A stretch of DNA of 37,633 nt from Streptomyces capoamus (GTDB lineage: Bacteria; Actinomycetota; Actinomycetes; Streptomycetales; Streptomycetaceae). Of this stretch, positions 1-6,959 are shown one piece after another; position 1 is the first letter of the stretch; the number at the start of each line of letters is the position of its first letter. Below the pieces are notes generated by a model. It worked only from the letters and a program-made list of their open reading frames with translations, did no database searches and was not told where the DNA came from. The stretch is taken from contig NZ_BNBF01000034.1 of the NCBI RefSeq assembly GCF_014654935.1, positions 15,826-53,458 of the forward strand, read 5' to 3'. Position numbers and translations under genes: made by a program.

Positions 1-6
1 AGGAAC

Positions 7-1011
7 ATGTACGAGATCGATGCGCTGCGGCTGCTCGTGACCGTGGCCGAGACCGGGTCGTTCACGCATGCCGCCAGCCGGCTCAACTACACGCAGTCCG
101 CGGTGTCCCGGCGGATCGCCACGCTGGAACAGCAGGCGGGCGGGCCCCTGTTCGAACGGCTGCCGAGGGGCGTACGGCTCAATCCCGCCGGGAGGGCGCT
201 GCACCGGCACGCCGTGGAGGTGCTCGACCGACTGGTGCGGGCGCAGCGGGAACTGGCCGTCCTACACGCGGGCCACGGCGGGTTGCTGCACGTGGGCGCG
301 TTCGCCACCGCCAACATCCAGCTGCTGCCCACCGCCCTGCGCGCCCTCCAGGACGCCAGGCCGGACGTCGAGGTCGTCGCGATCGAGGGCCCGACCGACA
401 CGCTGATGCGGCGCCTCACGGACGGGGCACTGGACCTCGCCGTCGTCAGCGACTACCCGTCCGGGCTGCCGGCGGCCGATGGTGTCACCACGACCGAACT
501 GTGCGAGGACGAACTGCTCGTCACCCTCCCGCACGAGCACCGCCTGGCCGGAGCCGGGACGGTCCGCCTGCGCGAACTACGCGACGAGCCCTGGGTGCAG
601 AGCACCTACGGCGACCGTCCGACGATGCTCGCCGACGCCTGCGCCCGGGCCGGCTTCACCCCGAAGAAGATCATTCGGATCGCGGAGTGGACCGGAAAAT
701 TCGGCTACGTCGCCGCCGGACTCGGCGTAGCACTGGTCCCCTCCCTGGCCGCCTGGGCCGTCCCCGACGAAGTCGTCCTGTGCCGCCTCGACGACCCCGC
801 CCTACGCCGCACCCTCCACGCGGCCCTGCCCGCCACCCCACTGCCGGCGGCACTGGAACTGCGGGACCTGCTGCGCGTCGGCGTCAGTTCAACACCTCGG
901 CATGGCGAACCTCGCCTTCAGAGCGAGTGTGAAGCTCAAGGAATCGACAGGCAAGCAAGGGCCAAGATCGCGAGACAGAAGTTCTGTGTCACTGAAACAA
1001 CGAGCTGGTGA
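7..1011 (+). CDS. LysR-family transcriptional regulator with a foreign C-terminal tail
   Basis: A DNA-binding regulator of the LysR family. Residues 1-65 form the winged helix-turn-helix (AETGSFTHAASRLNYTQSAV, then SRRIATLEQQ). Residues about 90-290 form the type-2 periplasmic-binding-protein-like effector domain. The ORF is 334 residues, while the family usually has about 290-310. The last ~45 residues, after ELRDLLR, do not look like LysR sequence. They run into a relaxase remnant read in another frame from about base 1002, so the original end was probably replaced by a rearrangement. AGGAAC lies directly before the ATG at the window edge, so the promoter and any divergent target gene are outside the window. 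The family call is sure; the target is unknown. Confidence 0.88.
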   Translation: MYEIDALRLLVTVAETGSFTHAASRLNYTQSAVSRRIATLEQQAGGPLFERLPRGVRLNPAGRALHRHAVEVLDRLVRAQRELAVLHAGHGGLLHVGAFATANIQLLPTALRALQDARPDVEVVAIEGPTDTLMRRLTDGALDLAVVSDYPSGLPAADGVTTTELCEDELLVTLPHEHRLAGAGTVRLRELRDEPWVQSTYGDRPTMLADACARAGFTPKKIIRIAEWTGKFGYVAAGLGVALVPSLAAWAVPDEVVLCRLDDPALRRTLHAALPATPLPAALELRDLLRVGVSSTPRHGEPRLQSECEAQGIDRQARAKIARQKFCVTETTSW

Positions 1012-1360
1012 TGGCCGAAGCGTGTGCGGCGCTGGGGCTGGCCTCCGAGCCGCACACGGTAACCGCCGGGCGCCGCCCGGTGATGGACGTCGCCGACGTC
1101 CCGCACGAGCTGATCCGCTAGACCTCCCGGCGCAGCGACCAATTTGTCGCCTGCCGGCCAGAGCTGGAACACGAGTACGTCACCGCCGTTGACGCCGACG
1201 GCGAGTCCCGTTTCTTGCCCGTGGTCTCCGAGCGGGCCGCGCCAAAGGTGAGGCGCCCGCAGAAGCAGAAGGCCCGCCCGTTAGGGCAGCTGCGCGCGTT
1301 GTGGAAGGCGAGCGCGATCCTTGCCTGCGGTGTCGCCGCCGACGTCGGCCGGCGCCATGG
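1002..1360 (+). pseudogene. MobF/TrwC-type conjugative relaxase remnant
   Basis: One reading frame from base 1002 gives a peptide resembling part of actinomycete plasmid relaxases: LGLASEPHTVTAGRRPVMDV, then DVPHELIR, stop, TSRRSDQ, then ELEHEYVTAVDADGE and FLPVVSERAAPKVRRPQKQK. The frame is interrupted once, by TAG at 1119-1121, where homologues as I recall them have Trp (IRWTSRRSDQ). No start, HUH metal site or helicase part is present. This is a decayed piece of an integrated conjugative element, fused behind the LysR gene. The family is recalled from sequence feel, so confidence is moderate. Confidence 0.55.
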
Positions 1361-1385
1361 CTGCCTCGGCGGCTGCCGCGGTGGC

Positions 1386-1964
1386 TCAGGAGTAGGTCAT
1401 CGGGCAGCCGTACCGCAGGGAGTACTGCGCGGCGCGTAGGTAGAGCGCCACGTAGAAGGCCGCGTCCCGGTCCTCGGCCCACGGTCCCGGCCGTACCCGG
1501 GCGGTCTGCTCCGCCCCGCCTTCCAGGAACCACAGGCTCAGTGCAAGGTTGTCGCCCGCCGGTATCGCGTCCACGGGCAGTGCGACGGCGCCGGCCAGCC
1601 GCTCGGCCAGGGCGAGCACCCGCGGGGCCCCGGCGACCGCTGTCTCCTCGCCGGAGTAGGCGGTGCCGACGGGGAGCACGATCTCCTCCTCCAGCGCGAA
1701 CGGCACCAGCACGCTCCAGTCGAGAAGGGCCGACAGCTCCGCGTCGGTCAGCCGCGTCCTGCACAGCGCCACGAAGCCGTCCATGGGCGGGCTGACCTTC
1801 TCCTCGAACCAGCCCGGCGCCTCCCGCGCGGCCTGCCGCAGCTCGTAAGGGGGCAGCCCGCGCCGCTCCAGCTCGGTGTTCAGCGCGGCGGCGATGTCCC
1901 CGTACCCGTCCTCGCCCCGCCGTGACCAGTCCTGCGCGGCGACACTCACCAAGTAGAGACCCAT
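1386..1964 (-). CDS. Conserved hypothetical protein (about 192 aa)
   Basis: I do not recognise a named domain, but the protein has the look of an actinomycete family of small cytoplasmic proteins. It begins MGLYLVSVAAQDW, carries LERRGLPPYEL and the acidic core VLVPFALEEEIVLPVGTAYS, and ends with AAFYVALYLRAAQYSLRYGC and PMTYS. The frame is open to 2228, but residues before the ATG at 1964 look non-coding and contain the hairpins at 2079-2167. I therefore chose 1964 as the start. No signal peptide or membrane segment is seen. The 3' end faces the relaxase remnant. Function unknown. Confidence 0.72.
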   Translation of the reverse strand: MGLYLVSVAAQDWSRRGEDGYGDIAAALNTELERRGLPPYELRQAAREAPGWFEEKVSPPMDGFVALCRTRLTDAELSALLDWSVLVPFALEEEIVLPVGTAYSGEETAVAGAPRVLALAERLAGAVALPVDAIPAGDNLALSLWFLEGGAEQTARVRPGPWAEDRDAAFYVALYLRAAQYSLRYGCPMTYS

Positions 1965-2078
1965 GATCGCAACGTACCGGCCACCACCGACAATGCTCCG
2001 GTTCCTCGCGAGAGCGAGGGTGAACATGCGCTGAGATAGGGAGGGGATCTCGCTCGCACGACCGTGTCTGGCGCCGGA

Positions 2079-2118
2079 GGGGTCCTCGCAGCGGCCGCTG
2101 GCACCCTCCGAGGACCCC
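2079..2118. terminator. Strong GC-rich hairpin
   Basis: GGGGTCCTCG at 2079-2088 pairs perfectly with CGAGGACCCC at 2109-2118. The 20-base loop contains its own palindrome, CAGCGGCCGCTG, at 2089-2100. It lies upstream of the minus-strand hypothetical gene that starts at 1964. It may be a factor-independent terminator or a leader structure; no U tract is visible. Confidence 0.45.
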
Positions 2119-2141
2119 GGAGAGGGACCACAAGGCGACCA

Positions 2142-2167
2142 CCCTCTCTGAAGAGTTCTAGAGAGGG
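2142..2167. terminator. Second hairpin next to the first
   Basis: CCCTCTCT at 2142-2149 pairs with AGAGAGGG at 2160-2167. The loop contains GAAGAGTTC, which can pair further. It stands 23 bases from the hairpin at 2079-2118, forming a tandem pair that would isolate the downstream minus-strand gene from read-through. Confidence 0.45.
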
Positions 2168-2382
2168 AGGGAACCCTCGGCTTGCACTCTGCTTTCAATT
2201 GATTTGCCGCCCCCGACACATGCGTCAAGGAACTCAGACAGCTGCGCGAGCGCCTCGAGTAGATGCTGCGTGCGCTGTGTCTTCTCGCCGCGTGCGATGT
2301 CCAGGTAGAACACGATGAGTCGGTCGATCCGACCTCGGCTCCTGCTGCACAAGCATCCCGACAACGCGCAGACGTTCTCCAC
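2158..2382 (-). other. Small coding-like fragment, unrecognised
   Basis: This minus-strand frame contains a plausible helical segment, FYLDIARGEKTQRTQHLLEA followed by LAQLSEFLDACVGGG. The residues before it look random, so it is more likely a fragment than a complete gene. It lies between the decayed sigma-like gene and the tandem hairpins, and its end overlaps the second hairpin. Confidence 0.22.
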
Positions 2383-2519
2383 CTCCTACGGCACTCCGTA
2401 GATACGTAGGTTGAAACTGCTCTCCCCTCTGCCTATGGCAGAAACACACCCGATCACCCCTGCCAGGTCGGACGCCATGACCAGCACGGCCAGCGCGCAC
2501 CAGCAGCACGAAGTCGTAC

Positions 2520-3076
2520 ACACTCGTCCGGCAGTCTGCTGCTGCTTGCGGATGCCATTGACGTGCAGCTGGTCCGCTCGCTGGCGGCCTGGTACAGAAC
2601 CCGCCTGAAGCGGTACCGGCGGGGGCGGACGGTGCCGATCTTCGACTTGAGACGGTCCGCGATCTCCCCGTCCTGGTCCCCTCGCAGGTCAGACGCACCA
2701 CGGCACTGGTCTCGGCCGGCTGGGCGTCCGTCCAGCAGGTCCATGAAGGACGTCGAGAACAGTATCGTCTCCGGCTCGCTGTGGTGCGGCAGAGCGGTCA
2801 GGAGGCGGAAGAACGCTCCCGGGTCGAGCAGGGCGGCTTCCACCTGCGCGATGCGCTCGCGCTCCCTGGCCCAGTGCAGGTAGACACGGCGGAAGTCCCA
2901 CATGCACCGGCCGATGAAGTAGGTCATCAGGCAGCAGGGGCCCTTGCTGCCACCGAACTCGGGGTTCCCGCCGCCGTTGACGGGGGCCTTCGTGCGGAAC
3001 GCCTTCCGCGCGCTCATGAGGACGTCGACGATGATGTCGTCCCGCTCGGCGTCGCTGCTGTGCAGGAGTTGGACGC
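2520..3076 (-). pseudogene. Decayed sigma-70 (ECF-like) factor or sigma-region-4 protein
   Basis: Reading down the minus strand gives LLHSSDAERDDIIVDVLMSA, then GSKGPCCLMTYFIGRCMWDF, RRVYLHWARERER and FSTSFMDLLDG. A frame change near 2700 gives VRLTCEG in a second frame. The first frame then returns with DQDGEIADRLKSKIGTV and RRYRFRRVLYQAASE. That last part has the pattern of sigma region 4 (helix-turn-helix with EIA, GTV and a basic helix). Further 3', between about 2386 and 2500, a third frame encodes a hydrophobic stretch (ALAVLVMASDLAGVIG). Several frame changes make this a pseudogene. It begins directly after the stop of the LppU-like gene, so the two probably formed an operon. Confidence 0.5.
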
Positions 3077-3078
3077 GC

Positions 3079-3474
3079 CTAGTTGCTGCCCTTGTCGTCG
3101 TTCTCCTTGAAGCAGACGACGAACGATCCTTCCGCGCCCATCTGGGTGAGTGAGCCGGTCGTGCCTGGAACGCCGGAGCACGAGAAGGTGTCGACGACTC
3201 CGCCCTTGTCCATCTTCAAGACCTTGTAGTCGGCGTGCGGGTCGGTGCAGTCGAGCTTCTTGGCCTTCGCGTGCTTGTCCGTCCCGACGTTCTGGAAGCA
3301 GTCGCCGGCGTGGAGCGTGGCGGACTGGTCCTTCGTGTCGTGGGGGCCCAGGGTCACGAACGCCACCAGGCCCGCGAGGACAAGGACCACACCGAGGAAG
3401 ATCAGGCGGTTGCGCCGTATCTGAGCGGGGGTGTACGAGGTGGTCGGGCCGCCCAGGGGCGGTGTGTGGGACAC
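3079..3474 (-). CDS. LppU/SCO3897-like single-pass membrane protein
   Basis: A 131-residue protein with a Pro-rich cytoplasmic N-terminus, a basic stop-transfer (QIRRNRL) and one membrane helix (IFLGVVLVLAGLVAFVTLG). An extracellular domain follows, with AGDCFQNVG, KKLDCTDPHADYKVL, DTFSCSG and SFVVCFKEND. The four cysteines could make two disulfides. This layout matches the LppU/SCO3897 group of actinobacterial envelope proteins, whose function is not established. The GTG start at 3474 is chosen because GAGGAA lies 7 bases upstream; the frame is open further but without such a site. The decayed sigma-like gene begins immediately downstream. Confidence 0.72.
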   Translation of the reverse strand: MSHTPPLGGPTTSYTPAQIRRNRLIFLGVVLVLAGLVAFVTLGPHDTKDQSATLHAGDCFQNVGTDKHAKAKKLDCTDPHADYKVLKMDKGGVVDTFSCSGVPGTTGSLTQMGAEGSFVVCFKENDDKGSN

Positions 3475-3821
3475 GGGCAGTTCCTCAGGCAGTGGGGACG
3501 TGCGAAAACGGCCAAGAAGCAAGCGCACTTGGCCAGTCGCAAAGTACGGCACGACGACGTGCCGAACGCGCCGCGGGCTCTCTCAGAAGGACACCGGGGT
3601 CCCCACAACGTGCCGAAGACGACTCCCCGCCACGTCCAGCCGGATGCGAGGAGGCTCTCGCGCAGTGGCTCACGCATCCACGCGCTGTCGAAACGGAAGG
3701 TCTCCGCCACCTCGAGGCGATGACCGGTCTCACTGAAGTTCGACGACCATCCTGTTCGTCTCATCGAATCTTGCTCACCGCGCGGGGTGTCTTGTGGATC
3801 GGGCCGCGTAGCCTCACCTGT
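3475..3821. other. 347-base gap with one coding-like stretch
   Basis: No complete gene is seen. On the minus strand, bases about 3585-3745 read ETGHRLEVAETFRFDSAWMR and then EPLRESLLASGWTWRG, which has amino-acid use unlike random high-GC sequence. It could be a remnant, but I cannot assign it. The region should contain the promoters of the genes at 3474 (minus) and 3822 (plus). Confidence 0.3.
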
Positions 3822-4235
3822 GTGCCTCGCCATTCGAAGAAGCTGCGCCGGCTGGTTGCCGACGGGCGCGTGTACATGTGGACGATGCGCCACAGCCACC
3901 GAAGGGGCCACGATGGGCGGTCCATGGACTGCCGCCAGATTCTGACCCTGTTCCCTCAGCCTGCCGGCATCGGCGGGCCGCTGCGCATTGTCTTTGCCGA
4001 CGGGCCCGGCCGGTACGTCCCGGGCGGGGCCCCCTTCGGCTCCGGGGACGTGGGCTTCACTCAGGGCGCAGACCTGAACCTGCACGAGCCGGGCGTCGTC
4101 CGGGCGCTGCTGGATGTGGCGCTGGCCCGGGGGTGGCAACCGGAGGAGCGGCGGGCGGTGGAGGTTGACGGCTGGCCCCTGCTGGAGGCGGCGGCCGCCG
4201 TACAAGCCGGAGACGCCGGCCCGGAAGCCCCGTAG
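3822..4235 (+). CDS. Conserved small actinomycete protein (137 aa), unknown function
   Basis: Starts VPRHSKKLRRLVADGRVYMW and contains PLRIVFADGPGRYVPGGAP, DLNLHEPGVVRALLDVALAR and EVDGWPLLEAAAA. I recall this pattern from small Streptomyces proteins without an assigned function. The GTG at 3822 was chosen because the peptide becomes family-like exactly there. No good ribosome binding site precedes it, so translation may be leaderless. The frame is open far upstream, but that part reads as non-coding. No signal peptide is present. The stop is followed by IS-end-like repeats. Confidence 0.65.
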   Translation: MPRHSKKLRRLVADGRVYMWTMRHSHRRGHDGRSMDCRQILTLFPQPAGIGGPLRIVFADGPGRYVPGGAPFGSGDVGFTQGADLNLHEPGVVRALLDVALARGWQPEERRAVEVDGWPLLEAAAAVQAGDAGPEAP

Positions 4236-4251
4236 CTACAGCGATCGAATT

Positions 4252-4290
4252 TCAGTGAGACTGGTCAAACTCCGTTGAGACGGGACACCC
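4252..4290. repeat. Possible IS21-family-like end repeats
   Basis: Two related short units follow one another, AGTGAGACTGGTCAAA at 4254-4269 and CGTTGAGACGGGACA at 4273-4287. Repeated TGAGAC-type units resemble ends of some actinomycete insertion sequences. No transposase accompanies them. Weak evidence. Confidence 0.25.
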
Positions 4291-4399
4291 GCGGACTGAT
4301 CCGGGGCGCGGGGCCGCAGCGGGCTGCGGGGTGTCATGTGGTGCCCGTGGGTCACTGCCATCGCGTCCCGGAGGGTTCCGGCGCGGGGTCGGTCGGTTG

Positions 4400-4573
4400 T
4401 CATCCGGGGGCCGGCACTGCCCCGTCACCGAACTCGGCGATGTCGCCGGGTGGCATGTCGTCGCGGAGTCGTACGACCCGCACTGGGTGGCGCCAGCCTC
4501 CCCGGTCCTGGGCGGTGTCGACATCGATCTCCGCGACCAGTCGGGGCTCGACAAGACGGACGTCAACGAATGG
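4400..4573 (-). pseudogene. C-terminal tail of an ATP-dependent DNA ligase (copy A)
   Basis: The minus strand reads VRLVEPRLVAEIDVDTAQDR, then GGWRHPVRVVRLRDDMPPGD, ending at TGA 4402-4400. This is the typical end of the OB-fold domain of actinomycete ATP-dependent (LigD-like) DNA ligases, which rejoin nicked DNA using ATP. Only about 55 residues remain; the adenylation domain and catalytic Lys are absent. A diverged copy of the same segment lies at 21318-21500. The 5' break lies just before the anti-sigma ATPase gene on the other strand. Confidence 0.6.
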
Positions 4574-4597
4574 CGATTGGGGTGAACGGAGGAACGG

Positions 4598-5087
4598 ATG
4601 GCGGTCGTGGCCGAAGCAGACCCGGCGCCGGCGGACGGCGCGGCACCGGACAGGTCGGCCATTCAGACCAGCGCTGCCCTGGTTGGGGACGGCGAGGACA
4701 TCGCCCGGGCCCGTCACCCGGCCGCCGGTTTTCTGACCCGGGTCCAGGCCGAGCATGGCATCCCGGTCTCGCAGCGGGCCATGGACCTCACGCAGCTGGT
4801 GGTCAGTGAGCTGGTCACCAACTCCCGCAAGGACGCTCCAGGGCCGGTGCTGCTGGACGTGCGCCTCACCGGGAGCGTGGTGGAGGTCGTGGTGTGGGAC
4901 TCCGACCCGGTGCTGCCCGTGGCGCGGGCCGCGGACGCGGGCCGGGTAGGCCAGCACGGCGGAGATCGTGATGGCTGTCTGCCAGGGCTTCGAGGCGCAG
5001 CGCGAGCCGGTCGGCAAGCGCATCACCGCCCGCCTCGCCCTGGCCGACGACCCCGACGGCGCCATCGGCGGCCGCCGGCCCCTGTAA
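4598..5087 (+). pseudogene. Anti-sigma-factor-type ATP-binding protein (RsbW-like HATPase), frameshifted
   Basis: Related to GHKL serine kinases that bind sigma factors or phosphorylate STAS antagonists. The N-box is visible as TQLVVSELVTNSRKDAPGP, followed by VEVVVWDSDPVLP. After GRVGQHG the frame is lost. The family-like sequence resumes one frame over at 4962 (EIVMAVCQGFEAQREPVGKR, then ITARLALADDP) and stops at TAA 5085-5087. A 2-base deletion near 4959, where homologues have HGLEIV, explains the change. Start ATG 4598 with GGAGGAAC upstream. It faces the intact STAS gene convergently, so the pair probably once worked together. Confidence 0.72.
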
Positions 5088-5211
5088 CTGGTAGACGCAC
5101 GGTTCTATGCGGCAGCACCGGTCTGCGTCACATAACCGGCCGCCCGGCCAGGACAGGGCGGTGCTCACCTCATCTCGAGCGCCATCCGCGGCCCTTTGGC
5201 TGTTTGGCCGG

Positions 5212-5559
5212 TCAAACGGTCAGGGCTGCGTCGGCGCCGACCACCGTCGGGATATCCGCCGAGAACAAGGCGTAGGTCCCCGTCACCTGCAGCAGGCGGA
5301 CCACGTGGGGCTGAAGACCGGTGAGGGCCAGGCGGCTGCCTTCACCGCGCAGGCGCTGGTGCAGCAGAAGCAGCAGGTTCAGCCCGCTGGAGTCCATGAA
5401 GGAGACTCCCGACAAATCCAGGTACAGCGGCTTGCTGTCCAGCGCGATGACGGACGCTGCCTGCGCCAGCTCGGGACAGGTCTCCAGATCCATTTCCCCG
5501 CACACGGTGATCACGGCGCGGTCGGGATGCTGCTGTGTTACTACGGTGAACGTACTCAC
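5212..5559 (-). CDS. STAS-domain anti-sigma factor antagonist (RsbV/SpoIIAA-like)
   Basis: A 115-residue single STAS domain. It has the family's start (TFTVVTQQHPDRAVITVCGE), then PLYLDLSGVSFMDSSGLNLL with the DSSG loop whose Ser is the usual phosphorylation site, and a C-terminal VRLLQVTG helix. Antagonists of this kind release a sigma factor by binding its anti-sigma partner when unphosphorylated. GTG 5559 was chosen because GAGGGG lies 7 bases upstream. The ATPase gene at 4598-5087, its likely partner, is frameshifted, so this protein may now act with another ATPase elsewhere. Confidence 0.88.
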   Translation of the reverse strand: MSTFTVVTQQHPDRAVITVCGEMDLETCPELAQAASVIALDSKPLYLDLSGVSFMDSSGLNLLLLLHQRLRGEGSRLALTGLQPHVVRLLQVTGTYALFSADIPTVVGADAALTV

Positions 5560-5926
5560 TGGTTCGCCCCTCGATCTTGGGGTCGAGCCCATCACGCCCC
5601 CGTGGGGGAGGGCATCAAGCACACGGCGTGGGGCCGCGCACAGCCGAGCAAGACAACCCGTACCGCGCCCCGGTCACCGAGATGACCTTGAAGGGCGGCG
5701 CGGGGCCTCTCACCAGACCAGGCTGGTTGTCCCCGAAGCGTCGCACACCGGTGCGAGCATCCGCCAGGCTCGTTGCCGTGCGGTGCCGGACTGATTGGGC
5801 GGGGGCCGCGTATGCGTGCGCCAAGCAGGCCGCCGCGGCGGCCATCCCCCTCCAGGGCGCGGCATAAACCGCCCCTACTGCCCCGGGCCGCCGACGTTGG
5901 CTTGCTCCCCGGCCTGGCTGGGCCGC
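5560..5926. other. Gap of about 370 bases
   Basis: No gene, RNA or repeat is supported here beyond the STAS gene's ribosome binding site. Open frames exist on both strands but have the composition of GC-rich shadows. Confidence 0.4.
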
Positions 5927-6058
5927 TGGTGTCCTGCGCCGCGAATACGTGGGTGGATCTGTCTCGTCTTGGCGGTCGGATTCTCCTCGCCGACCAGGCA
6001 GCATCGGCCGTCCGCGACTCAGCCGGAACTACCTAGGAACTTCCGGCACAGGACACTA
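5927..6058. mobile_element. MITE-like element, copy 1 (132 bp)
   Basis: Begins TGGTGTCCTGCGCC and ends GGCACAGGACACTA, so the ends form imperfect terminal inverted repeats of about 13 bases with consensus TAGTGTCCTGYGC. The TA at the outer edge would suit a TA-target transposon. It encodes no transposase. A second copy of exactly the same length, roughly 90% identical, lies at 6828-6959 in the same orientation. Its right edge supplies the TAG stop codon of the hydrolase gene at 6056-6787. Confidence 0.6.
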
Positions 6059-6787
6059 AAGGTGCGACTCAAGGGCGGCGTAGACCTTGCGCCAGGCGTC
6101 CGCGCTGGCCTGTGGGTCGTGGTCGTCCGGGCGGTCCGCACAGGCGAAGCCGTGCCGGGCGCCCGGGTAGGTCACCAGCTCGTGCGGCACCTTCGCCTCG
6201 GTGAGCTGTCGCTCGGCCTGCTCCCATTCCTCGGCCGGGATGATGTGGTCCAGCTCGCCGCGAAAGCCCAGCAGGAACGCGCCGCCCGCGGTGATCCGCT
6301 CGCTGGTCTCCAGTGGGGGCACCGGACCGACCAGCGGGAAGCCGCTGTTCAGCAGCCAGCCCGGGTAGAAGAGGACCGCCAGCTCGAAGCTCAGCTCGGT
6401 CGCGGCCCGGACCGCGATGTGCCCGCCCATGCTCAGTCCGAGGAAGGCCACGCCCCGCTCCCCGGTTTCCGTGCGTGCCGCGGCCAGCGCCGCGGAGGCG
6501 TCGGCCACCAATTCGTCCCGGTCCAGGGCGCGCATCAGCACGAGGCCGTCGTCGCGCTCCTCGGCGGAGTACCCGAGTCCGGTGCGGCGGGCGCTGCGCC
6601 AGTAGTAGTCGGGCGCCAGCGCGACATAGCCGGAGGCCGCCAACTCGGCGCAGGTGTCGCGGACGTAGGCATTCACTCCGTAGAGCTCCGAGCAGACCAC
6701 CACGGCGCCCCGCACGTCACCCGCCGGCCGGTGCACATACGCCTCGACGCCGCCCGTTTCGCCAAGTGTTTCCCACTGACCGGTCAT
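6056..6787 (-). CDS. Dienelactone hydrolase family protein
   Basis: A 243-residue alpha/beta hydrolase of the dienelactone hydrolase type. Visible are VVVCSELYGVNAYVRDTCAE (the Glu region), AFLGLSMGGHIAVRAA with the GxSxGG nucleophile elbow (Ser where dienelactone hydrolases usually have Cys), FRGELDHIIP (acid) and VTYPGARHGFACADRP (catalytic His). The real substrate is unknown. Start ATG 6787. The stop codon TAG (6058-6056) is formed by the end of the repeat at 5927-6058, so the original stop was altered or coincides with it. The gene lies between two copies of the same 132-bp element and could have moved with them. Confidence 0.88.
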   Translation of the reverse strand: MTGQWETLGETGGVEAYVHRPAGDVRGAVVVCSELYGVNAYVRDTCAELAASGYVALAPDYYWRSARRTGLGYSAEERDDGLVLMRALDRDELVADASAALAAARTETGERGVAFLGLSMGGHIAVRAATELSFELAVLFYPGWLLNSGFPLVGPVPPLETSERITAGGAFLLGFRGELDHIIPAEEWEQAERQLTEAKVPHELVTYPGARHGFACADRPDDHDPQASADAWRKVYAALESHL

Positions 6788-6827
6788 CAGTCCCCCGTGG
6801 TTCCGTCGCTGAATGTCGCCTCAACTC

Positions 6828-6959
6828 TAGTGTCCTGCGCTGCAAATGCGTGGGTAGATCTGTCTCGTCTCGGCGGTCGGATTCTCGTCGCCGACCAGGC
6901 AGCATTGGCCGTCCGCGACTCAGCCGGAACTGCCTAGGAACTTCGGGGGCAAGACACTA
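6828..6959. mobile_element. MITE-like element, copy 2 (132 bp)
   Basis: Direct repeat of the element at 5927-6058, starting TAGTGTCCTGCGC and ending GCAAGACACTA. It is inserted at the 3' end of the zinc-ribbon gene read on the minus strand, whose last residues (SSVLPPKFLGSSG) and stop codon at 6920 come from the element. The two copies enclose the hydrolase gene. Confidence 0.6.

Noticed and set aside
5087..5211. Terminator between the convergent ATPase and STAS genes
   Set aside because: Several short GGCC-rich inverted segments exist, but none forms a clear stem of eight or more pairs.
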